A stretch of 50,000 bases of DNA from Pseudoalteromonas xiamenensis. Its GTDB lineage: Bacteria > Pseudomonadota > Gammaproteobacteria > Enterobacterales > Alteromonadaceae. The translations under genes and the position numbers were made by a program. Below, in pieces: positions 38,333-47,014 of the stretch (the stretch's first letter is position 1; every line of letters begins with the position of its first letter). The notes beneath the pieces are model-generated. The model was given only the letters and a program-made list of their open reading frames with translations. It ran no database searches and was not told the DNA's origin. The stretch spans positions 2,245,001 through 2,295,000 of the forward strand of contig NZ_CP099917.1 of NCBI RefSeq assembly GCF_030994125.1, written 5' to 3'.

Positions 38333-41300
38333 TTGAGGTTGCTCAAATCAGCTTTGTCAGTCTTTGCTGCTGGCCTTTGTATGTCCGCACAGGCTGCGAA
38401 CCCGGTTTCTGCACTGGCAGAGAATCAGGTATTTCTCAAAGGTAAATATCTTGCAATTGGCGTAAACGAACTTGGTACATTCGGAACAAAAGCCGGTGTT
38501 TCAGTTCCTTCTGACTTTCACTACTATCAAAAATCTGGTCAATACCGTTTAGGTCTTTTTGCTGACATGGATGGCCTTGATGAAGGAAATCCAGCCAGTA
38601 CCGTTGATTTTTTCCTACCAGGAACCGAGTTCGAAGGTTTCATGCTCAATTATAAAAAAGAAGGTGTAACCACCTCTATTTTGCAAGGAAGAGCTGAAAC
38701 ATCGCCCTCTTCAGGTCCTAAAGCACTTAAATTTAAGTCTATCGAAAACCTATCAACAGGTAGTGAGTTGAAAGCCCGTTGGGTTGGGGAAAACGAAGAT
38801 ATTCGAGTGACTATTACACATTATTTTGGCGATCTTGATCAATATTATGTGTCGTTTGTTGAGGTGGAAAACCTAACGTCGGTAGAAATTACAGATTTAC
38901 GTTTTGCACGAGGCCTAGACCCTGATCAAGAATCAAGTGGTATGGGTGGAACGTCAAGTACCCGAAATACCGTATTGTCTCAAGCGCCAAGTAACCAAGT
39001 TTCTGTTGAAGCAAAAGGCACGTCAACAGGCGTTAGTATCTACCTGGTCTCTAACCAGCCAAATAGTCGAGTACATTATAATAGAGAATTCAACGAATTT
39101 GACTTATATGGCTCGTTGTGGACAGATCAACCAGCGGTAAATTCAACGATCACCTCAGACAAGGCGATTTATCTTATTCAAGATAAAGGTACTCTCGCGG
39201 CAAATAAAAAGGCCAGCTTTTATCACTTAACCGGCCTAACCAGTGACCTCACTTCAGCCTTAAGTGCATTTGGTGATCGCGACGAAGATAAAGACGGCGT
39301 GAAAAACAGCGAAGATTCGGAGCCGAGCGATCCTTGTGTGCCGAATGCAAGCGTAAAGGCATGTGTGAATAAAGCGCCAACGGCCTCAAGTCGATCAGTG
39401 CTTGTTAAACCAAATGAATCTACGTCTATTAACGATTATTTAAAGTCAGTCACGGATGCTGATGGGGATTCGCTTTCGTTGAAAGGTGTTATAAATGCAA
39501 CAAACGGTAGCGTCAGTCTTTCGGGCAGTGACATTACCTACACAGCGAAAAGTGGATTTACAGGTGTTGACCCTCTGACATACATTGTAACCGATGGCTA
39601 TGCGGATCTAACCGTTACGCTGAATGTTGTTGTCAACCGTTCGCCGACCCTGTCAGGTACTCCGGTAACAACCATCGCACAAGGTGGAAATTATGCGTTT
39701 ACACCGTCATTGACGGACGGCGATATTAGCTACGGTGATACCCATACATTTGGCATTATCAACCCTCCCAGTTGGGCTACATTTGATGATAAGACAGGTA
39801 AATTATCAGGCACGCCGGGGAATGCGAACGTCGGGACGACATCGAACATTGTCATCTCAGTAACGGATAGTTTAGGTAGTCAAGGAACGCTTACTGCATT
39901 CGACTTGCAAGTCACAAACGTCAATGATGCACCTTCAATTTCCGGTACGCCAGCAACGACGATAGCAGAAGATTCTCCCTACAGCTTTACACCAACCGCC
40001 AGTGACATAGACACAGGTGATACGTTGACGTTTAGTATTGTTAATCGGCCAACATGGGCAACCTTTGACCCTGCTACAGGCAAATTGTCAGGCACACCGA
40101 CGAACGAGCATGTTGGTACGACCTCGAACATCGTCATTTCAGTGAAAGACAGCTCAAACAGCTCAACGGCGTTGGCTGCATTTAATCTGACAGTCACTAA
40201 CACGAATGACGCGCCTACTATTTCTGGCACACCCGTAGTCACAGCAGAGGAAGATTCAGCCTACAACTTTGTGCCGACTGCAACGGATGTCGATGTCGGA
40301 GATGTGCTGAAGTTTAGTATTACAAATAGCCCAAGTTGGGCTCAGTTTGATACTAAAACAGGTCGCTTATCAGGTACGCCTAGGCAAGCGAACATTGGTA
40401 CGACGGACAATATTGTAATTTCTGTGAGTGATAGTGGTGGGAAAACCGTTTCTCTCGCGCCTTTCTCTTTGACGGTACGCAACGTCAATGACTCACCCGA
40501 AGTAGGCACTGTTGCGAGCATTGTATTGGATGAAGGCGAAGAAAAAACCGTTCGTATTACTGCGAGTGATGAAGATTCAGATGTGCTCACACTATCGCTT
40601 GTGAATGGCGAGTCATGGATGTCATTGGATGCATCGAATGGACGTTTAATTTTGACGCCGCAAGAAGAGCACATCGGTGTTTACTCCAATCTTCGAGTGA
40701 AGGTATCCGATGGCCTGAGTGAGTCTACCTCTAATACGTTCTCGGTTGAGGTTCGCGACGTTAAACATACGCCAACGGTTGACAATGCAGAGTTTGAGTT
40801 GCGGGAAGATACATCAGTATTTTTGACGCTAAATGCAACTGACAAAGACAGTAAAGATGAATTGCAAGTCGTCTTTACTCGTGTCCCAACACAAGGTCAG
40901 CTCACCTTTAATGGTCAGCCAGTATCCGTAAATCAGCGCATTGCTTTGAAAGAGATTACCGGTGTTGAATATACGCCACAAGCGAACTATTTCGGTGCCG
41001 ATTCCGCTGCGGTGGAAGTGTCAGATGGTGAGCTGAATGCATCAGCAGCTATTTCGTTTACCGTAACACCGATTGACGACCAGCCTACTTCCAAAGGGGT
41101 ACTACGTCTAACACCAGTGAGTGAAGATAACGTTGACGGTGTTTTGTTGACGGCAGAAAAACTGCTGGCACAAATTGAAGACATTGAGAAAGATCCCGCC
41201 AATGTGGTTGTTGATAAGTATCAGGGAAAATACGGTGAACTTCAATTTGATGGGAGTGTTTGGACATATCAGTACTACGCACTGATGGAGCCTTATCTTT

Positions 41301-44300
41301 CAGACGCGAATTTTGAAGATAAAGTTCAACCCCTTCGCAAAGACGAGAAAGCGTTAGAGCAGCTTTCCATCGCCGTTCAAAGTGTCGTCCCAGGCAGTGC
41401 GCAAGTTACACAACTCGTTGAGTTCGACATCATTGGTCAAAACGATAAACCTGAAATTGTATCGCCACTCATACCTGACGGCCGAGACTCTGCGTACAGT
41501 TCTTTTGGTTTTGACCAGCAAGAAATAGTGCAGATTGAAGCGAAGGATATCGATAAAGAAAGCAGTTTTACGTTTGCTCTAGAGGCGGGCGAGTACGCGG
41601 ATTCGTTCACTATCGATGAGAGCGGTCACATTTCGATTGTGAAACCAATTACTTTTGATGATGTTAAAGCAGGGATCACAGAAAGTTACCCAATCACGGT
41701 TTTAGTCTCTGATGGTATTGAGACAACGTCGTTGCCTATTGAGCTGAAGCTTGAGTATGGTGGTGATGCCGATGGTGACGGCACGACGAACGAAGATGAG
41801 CGTCTTGCCGGGACCGATCCATTTGATAAAACAAGTTTTCCAGATGCGGACCATGATGGTGTATCGGATCAACTTGAAATAGAGCTTGGTACCGATCCGA
41901 ATGACCCTGCATCTTTCACGGACATGGACCAGGATGGTGTACCTGATTTCCAAGAAGGGATTGCAGGCACTGACCCAACAAGTAGCACAAGTTTTGTGGA
42001 CGCCGATAACGATGGTGCACCTGATTACGTTGAAGTTCAGCAAGGCACGGATCCTAATGACCCTCATAGCTATTTAGATACTGATGGTGATGGTGTGCCA
42101 GATACGGCGGAACTGCGAGAAGGCTCTGATCCGTTAGATGGCAGCTCATTTGCCGACACCGATGGTGATGGCATTCCTAATGTAATTGAAATTCAACAGG
42201 GTTCAAATCCAGAAGATGAAGATAGTGCGATTGACAGTGATGGCGATGGCGTATCGGACTACGAGGAGTTCTTAGCAAATACGGACCCCTTTGATCCGCT
42301 GAGTTTAGATATCGATACCGATAAAGATGGTGTACGTGACAGTGTTGAGCGAAATGATGGAACCGACCCGAACGACCCTACCTCCTTTAAAGACAGTGAT
42401 GGCGATGGAGTATCGGATGTACTTGAGCTTTGGACTAACACGGATCCGAATGACCCGCTGAGTTACAAAGATGCCGACGAGGATGGCGTACCAGACTTTG
42501 TTGAGTTCGTACAACAAACGGATGAAGCCAATAGCAATGTGTATCTAGATACCGACAAAGATGGTGTGCCTGATTACATCGAAGCTCGCGAGGGCACGGA
42601 CCCAAGCGACGTTGCAAGTTTCAAAGATACTGATGGTGACGGTCTTGCTGACTATCTTGAGTTGCGACTTGGATTTAACCCCAATGATGCATCAGATAAA
42701 GACTCTGATGGCGATTTGGTACCTGACTTTATTGAAATTGAGCAAGGCACTAATCCAAACGATCTAGCGAGTTTCCTTGATAGTGATGGCGATGGTGCAC
42801 CTGATTTCCATGAAACCTTAACGGGTAACGATGCGTTTGATGTCACTGATTACCTTGATAGTGACGGTGATGGGACATCTGATGCGGAAGAAAAACGTGA
42901 TGGTACTGATCCATTGAATGCGTTTGACTTCAAAGACTCTGATGCAGACCAAGTTTCTGATAGGGAAGAGCTACTTGAAGGTACGGACCCTCTTGATGGT
43001 AAAGATTACCTCGACAGCGATGGCGATCTTATGCCTGATGCATTCGAGCGTCGCTACGATTTAGACCCAGAAAATGCGGCGGATGCAGAGCTGGATTTAG
43101 ACTCGGATGGTTTGACGAACCAATATGAATACCTCAATGGCCTCAATCCTCAACTTGATTCAGCGCCACCTACGTTTGTGATTCGCTCACCGGTGTGGTT
43201 AAACGCTACTGAGCGTTTGACAGGGTTCAATGAAGAATGGTTTGAAGAAGATTATGCCTATGACTTGAATGACGGAGTGATTGAAATTCAACGCGACGCG
43301 TTGGTCCTGGCGCCGGGTAAGCACAGTGTTGAGTTAACGGCGAAGGACAGTGCAGGTAACAGCGCTTCTACAATCCAAGACGTCTACGTGCGCCCAATGC
43401 TTAGCCTATTAGAAAGCGGGCAATTAATGACAACATCGCACCATGGTGTGGTTAAGCTTAGCGTTAAAACGAATGGTGAATCGCCTGTATATCCACTTAG
43501 CGTTGGTTTTGAAGTGTTTGATGCAAAAGACCAAAGTGTATTGCAAACTGGTAGCGTCTCTTTTGCACAAGGGGATGCTGAACAAGCCATTCTAATCGAT
43601 GTTGCGCAGCTAGGTTTAACGGATGAATTTGAAGGGCAATTAGGCGTTCGTTTGTCTCAGCTTGCGGCTCGAAATGAACTTTCATTTGCAAACATCGGAA
43701 CTGCTAACACCGTGTCGATAGAGGTTACCTCTGCAAATCTAGCACCGGCGATTTCACTTTCCGTCCTACAAAATGGCGCTCCTGCCATTTGGATCACGCG
43801 TGATGGTGGAATGGTACAGGTAGCCGCTGATGTTACTGACGCGAATCAAGACGAGATCACACTTGACTGGACAGTGCCGAGTGCGATTGGCTCAAACACG
43901 CCATCGAACACCGGTTTTGCATTTGACCCAAGTGCATTAGCAGAAGGGCTATACGAAATCACATTAAATGCGACGGACAACGGTACACAACCTTTATCTA
44001 CCTCTGCGGTATATCGTTTTTCAGTGTTAGCGGCTGAGCCTGGTTCATCTGAAGATTCAGATGGTGATGGTGTTCCTGATGTCGAAGAAGGGCTGGGCGA
44101 CAGCGACAACGATAACATTCCTGACTATCTAGACAATCGTTATTTGGCCCAAAACCAAATGGAAGTAGAAAACGCCAATGGCGAGAAGCGACTTGCAGAA
44201 TCGGCAATTGGGACGATTCTAAAAGCGGGTAAACAAGCGCTAACTCAAGGCAGTGGTTCCGTATTCCTTGAACAATTCACGGCTACTGACAGTCACTATG

Positions 44301-46930
44301 ACTTCGTCACGCGAGTCTGGGATTTTGAGATTCACAATGTCAAGCAAGGTGAACAGACTCAGTTAGTTCTGCCGCTGAATGTACCTTTACCAAAAGACGC
44401 GAAGTATCGTAAATACAACGCTAATTTGGGTTGGTTTGATTTTGTGGAAGATGCACATAACGTACTTCGTTCTGCGCCAACAACACTCGGAGTGTGTCCT
44501 TGGATTGGTCATGAAGACTATGTACCAGGACTTGTAGAAGGAAATGAGTGTCTCGAAATCACGCTCCAAGATGGTGGACCAAATGACGATGATAAACAGG
44601 CCAATGGTGTCATTGTAGATCCAGGTGTCATCGCTACGGTGAAACCACAAACAGGTGATGGAAATGGTGATAAAACACCAGACACAAATAACACCAAGTC
44701 AGGAGGAAGTATGTTCTGGTTGTTAGTGTTTATGATGGCTGTGGTCATGCTCCGCCGCTTAGGTAAGAAACGCGTTATGCAGACCATTGCGGTACTTGGT
44801 TTGGTTGCAAGCCCACTTGTTTCAGCCGCTGAGCTAGAGTTAGTCGGGTCGCCAAGTACGTTTGTGACGAATGAACAAAATGAGTTGGCAGCACATATCG
44901 GGATTCGAAGTGATGTACTTTTATCTGGGGCAGTAATGCACTACGTACTGAAGGACACACTCACTCAAGAACAGTATCTTGTCGGTCAAGAAGCCATTGA
45001 TCTGCAGGTTGGTGTCAATGACATCAACCATGTACTGGGTTTTGATGAAGACATTCCGGCGGGCGCGTTTGAAGTGCGAATGGTGACCCAACTTGCAGAG
45101 GATTTAGAAAGTGAAACGATTTTATCGAATCTACTTATAGGCTACGTTATTTACTCACCTAACATATCGAGTGATGTACGTTTTCTGTCCGCAAACGTAA
45201 ACAACTACAGTTTCGTCCTTGGTGAGCGTCCTGATGATTCGCGCGAATTAAACACGGAAGCGCCATTGTTAGAAGCTAACTTTTCTGTCACATCAGATTA
45301 TGCGAATGTGGTAAATCCGCTCACAACGAAATTTTTCTTTGAATCAGCAACATTAGGCCGTTATCCGCTCAATCTAACAAATCGCACTCGTCAACGTGAA
45401 GCCACGGAACAAGATGATGCATTGGCCATTGATGAAAATGGTCAGGTCACTGAGCTGTTGAATGGCTCTGATTGGCTTTTTGATGTTGCGTGCCCTGAAG
45501 AAGAAAGTTGTGCAAGCGTGCGCACAGGTGAAGAAATGGGTGCTAGTGTTGAGCTTTATGCAACCGAAGCGTTATACGATGCACTTAAGCAGAATGGCAC
45601 TGATGTGCAAGGCGAGCTAGTCATTGAATTGGACCCAGATGCTCAATTGGATGAGCTCCCTGAACAGCGTTTAAACAATACTTTTCGTATTCCTGTGATT
45701 TATCTTCATGATGACGTTAAACCTGAAACATCATCACGTACCAACAATGCAGTAGACCAAGCGCGAGGAACGATAGTCACGTTCGCGCAAGAGGGTATGA
45801 ACGGCAGTGGTGGTAATAAATCCAAGTTCCGCATTGAATATGGACTGGATGGTCGTCTTCGCTATCGTGTGGGCGATTTAAATATTCCGTATGAAGGCTT
45901 TTTTGACGCTGGTGGACACTTAAAAGTGTACATGTTTGGCGGTAAACATGATGTCTTGAACGCCGATTTCTATGGTGCGGCATTGGAAGATCCGTACAAC
46001 AGTTACTGGGAAAACACGGTTAAAGTGTTTGGACAGGTTTACTGGAAACAGAAAAAGGTTGTCGGTGACTATTACCGTGATGACATTTATGTACTTTGGG
46101 AAACGCGCGATAGTAAAGGTAAAGAAAGGTATCGCAAGTACAAGAAAAAAGAAAAGAAAAAGAACTATTACTACTGGGGCATCAAATTTACCCTTAAAGG
46201 TGCAATTAAAGGCGAAGCCGGTATCACTGGGAATGTTTATGTCGCACGTGGAAATATATTAGGCAGTACAATAGGGCCTTATGCATCGATTGACGCCTCT
46301 GGTGGGGTATCGGTGAATGCATGGGTGGCGAAAGCGGGTGTATCGGTCGATCTTAACTTGATGCGACTCGATGCGCCGTTCTCGACGACGTTCCGAATGC
46401 TGGGTGGCGATTACGCAGAACTTAATGCGAGTCTTGATTTTATTCGTCGTCATCTGGATGGTAAGGTATCTGTGTGGGCCAAATGGAAAAAGCCAAAGTG
46501 GTTAGGGTTTAAATGGAATAAAAAGTCTAAGACAATTATGGAGTGGAGTGGGACGCGCAACACGAACAACCTCTGGAAAGGGGGTAAAACGTGGGGCGAA
46601 ATGAAAGAGTATCGTATGCCTAAAATGGCTGCATTGAAGGTAAAAACGAAACTCGTTATCAAACAACCAAAGTCCACTTATGCATACGTGTCTGCGAAAG
46701 GTCGTATTGCAGAGGCAAATGTCTTTAAGCTTCTTTGGATGAAAATTGTCCTCAGTCCAGAAGATTACCTGACTCTGTCGGGGTGTAATGGTCAATTTAA
46801 AAAGACACTGAAAAAGAGTTTTAACGAGCGTTATAAACTCCCGAAAGGGTGTAAGTCGGTTGATATTGTAGGCCAAGTCCATGGTTACCAATTTAACAAA
46901 CGAAATGCGCCAGTGATCACAATTGAATAA
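38333..46930 (+). CDS. Giant secreted multidomain protein with internal GlyGly-CTERM-like signal
   Basis: The protein has 2865 aa. TTG is the start, with AGGAGATAGG directly before it, and a signal peptide spans about 1-22. Residues ~23-320 form a unique N-terminal region. Three or four putative-Ig (He_PIG) repeats with 'ATFDPATGKLSGTP' motifs follow (~435-810), then cadherin-like and VCBS-like domains (~812-1140). Eighteen thrombospondin-3-like repeats with calcium-ligand motif DxDxDGxxDxxE span ~1144-1610. Ig-like domains (~1612-1900) and two further DxDxD motifs come next. Residues 2123-2147, 'SGGSMFWLLVFMMAVVMLRR' and a basic tail, look exactly like a C-terminal GlyGly-CTERM sorting signal. 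A second signal-peptide-like segment follows (2149-2168, ending SPLVSA), and then ~700 residues of unrecognised sequence. It may be a fusion of two genes or a processed polyprotein. Confidence 0.88.
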   Translation: MRLLKSALSVFAAGLCMSAQAANPVSALAENQVFLKGKYLAIGVNELGTFGTKAGVSVPSDFHYYQKSGQYRLGLFADMDGLDEGNPASTVDFFLPGTEFEGFMLNYKKEGVTTSILQGRAETSPSSGPKALKFKSIENLSTGSELKARWVGENEDIRVTITHYFGDLDQYYVSFVEVENLTSVEITDLRFARGLDPDQESSGMGGTSSTRNTVLSQAPSNQVSVEAKGTSTGVSIYLVSNQPNSRVHYNREFNEFDLYGSLWTDQPAVNSTITSDKAIYLIQDKGTLAANKKASFYHLTGLTSDLTSALSAFGDRDEDKDGVKNSEDSEPSDPCVPNASVKACVNKAPTASSRSVLVKPNESTSINDYLKSVTDADGDSLSLKGVINATNGSVSLSGSDITYTAKSGFTGVDPLTYIVTDGYADLTVTLNVVVNRSPTLSGTPVTTIAQGGNYAFTPSLTDGDISYGDTHTFGIINPPSWATFDDKTGKLSGTPGNANVGTTSNIVISVTDSLGSQGTLTAFDLQVTNVNDAPSISGTPATTIAEDSPYSFTPTASDIDTGDTLTFSIVNRPTWATFDPATGKLSGTPTNEHVGTTSNIVISVKDSSNSSTALAAFNLTVTNTNDAPTISGTPVVTAEEDSAYNFVPTATDVDVGDVLKFSITNSPSWAQFDTKTGRLSGTPRQANIGTTDNIVISVSDSGGKTVSLAPFSLTVRNVNDSPEVGTVASIVLDEGEEKTVRITASDEDSDVLTLSLVNGESWMSLDASNGRLILTPQEEHIGVYSNLRVKVSDGLSESTSNTFSVEVRDVKHTPTVDNAEFELREDTSVFLTLNATDKDSKDELQVVFTRVPTQGQLTFNGQPVSVNQRIALKEITGVEYTPQANYFGADSAAVEVSDGELNASAAISFTVTPIDDQPTSKGVLRLTPVSEDNVDGVLLTAEKLLAQIEDIEKDPANVVVDKYQGKYGELQFDGSVWTYQYYALMEPYLSDANFEDKVQPLRKDEKALEQLSIAVQSVVPGSAQVTQLVEFDIIGQNDKPEIVSPLIPDGRDSAYSSFGFDQQEIVQIEAKDIDKESSFTFALEAGEYADSFTIDESGHISIVKPITFDDVKAGITESYPITVLVSDGIETTSLPIELKLEYGGDADGDGTTNEDERLAGTDPFDKTSFPDADHDGVSDQLEIELGTDPNDPASFTDMDQDGVPDFQEGIAGTDPTSSTSFVDADNDGAPDYVEVQQGTDPNDPHSYLDTDGDGVPDTAELREGSDPLDGSSFADTDGDGIPNVIEIQQGSNPEDEDSAIDSDGDGVSDYEEFLANTDPFDPLSLDIDTDKDGVRDSVERNDGTDPNDPTSFKDSDGDGVSDVLELWTNTDPNDPLSYKDADEDGVPDFVEFVQQTDEANSNVYLDTDKDGVPDYIEAREGTDPSDVASFKDTDGDGLADYLELRLGFNPNDASDKDSDGDLVPDFIEIEQGTNPNDLASFLDSDGDGAPDFHETLTGNDAFDVTDYLDSDGDGTSDAEEKRDGTDPLNAFDFKDSDADQVSDREELLEGTDPLDGKDYLDSDGDLMPDAFERRYDLDPENAADAELDLDSDGLTNQYEYLNGLNPQLDSAPPTFVIRSPVWLNATERLTGFNEEWFEEDYAYDLNDGVIEIQRDALVLAPGKHSVELTAKDSAGNSASTIQDVYVRPMLSLLESGQLMTTSHHGVVKLSVKTNGESPVYPLSVGFEVFDAKDQSVLQTGSVSFAQGDAEQAILIDVAQLGLTDEFEGQLGVRLSQLAARNELSFANIGTANTVSIEVTSANLAPAISLSVLQNGAPAIWITRDGGMVQVAADVTDANQDEITLDWTVPSAIGSNTPSNTGFAFDPSALAEGLYEITLNATDNGTQPLSTSAVYRFSVLAAEPGSSEDSDGDGVPDVEEGLGDSDNDNIPDYLDNRYLAQNQMEVENANGEKRLAESAIGTILKAGKQALTQGSGSVFLEQFTATDSHYDFVTRVWDFEIHNVKQGEQTQLVLPLNVPLPKDAKYRKYNANLGWFDFVEDAHNVLRSAPTTLGVCPWIGHEDYVPGLVEGNECLEITLQDGGPNDDDKQANGVIVDPGVIATVKPQTGDGNGDKTPDTNNTKSGGSMFWLLVFMMAVVMLRRLGKKRVMQTIAVLGLVASPLVSAAELELVGSPSTFVTNEQNELAAHIGIRSDVLLSGAVMHYVLKDTLTQEQYLVGQEAIDLQVGVNDINHVLGFDEDIPAGAFEVRMVTQLAEDLESETILSNLLIGYVIYSPNISSDVRFLSANVNNYSFVLGERPDDSRELNTEAPLLEANFSVTSDYANVVNPLTTKFFFESATLGRYPLNLTNRTRQREATEQDDALAIDENGQVTELLNGSDWLFDVACPEEESCASVRTGEEMGASVELYATEALYDALKQNGTDVQGELVIELDPDAQLDELPEQRLNNTFRIPVIYLHDDVKPETSSRTNNAVDQARGTIVTFAQEGMNGSGGNKSKFRIEYGLDGRLRYRVGDLNIPYEGFFDAGGHLKVYMFGGKHDVLNADFYGAALEDPYNSYWENTVKVFGQVYWKQKKVVGDYYRDDIYVLWETRDSKGKERYRKYKKKEKKKNYYYWGIKFTLKGAIKGEAGITGNVYVARGNILGSTIGPYASIDASGGVSVNAWVAKAGVSVDLNLMRLDAPFSTTFRMLGGDYAELNASLDFIRRHLDGKVSVWAKWKKPKWLGFKWNKKSKTIMEWSGTRNTNNLWKGGKTWGEMKEYRMPKMAALKVKTKLVIKQPKSTYAYVSAKGRIAEANVFKLLWMKIVLSPEDYLTLSGCNGQFKKTLKKSFNERYKLPKGCKSVDIVGQVHGYQFNKRNAPVITIE

Positions 46931-46978
46931 TAGATGTTGGTTCACCATCTGAGGTGACTATCTAAGTTGGTTTAGTTG

Positions 46979-47004
46979 GAAAGGGGCTTAGCCCCTTTCT
47001 TTTT
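46979..47004 (+). terminator. Intrinsic terminator between giant gene and HEAT-like gene
   Basis: The perfect 9-bp stem gaaaggggc / gccccttt with c has a TTA loop and is followed by five Ts. The T tract ends 10 nt before the next start codon. No promoter fits in between. Confidence 0.9.
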
Positions 47005-47014
47005 GGTAGAGAAT

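Noticed and set aside
39979..46948. Numerous minus-strand frames opposite the giant gene
   Set aside because: They are shadows of a long repetitive coding sequence with strong codon bias, with no ribosome binding sites or protein families.
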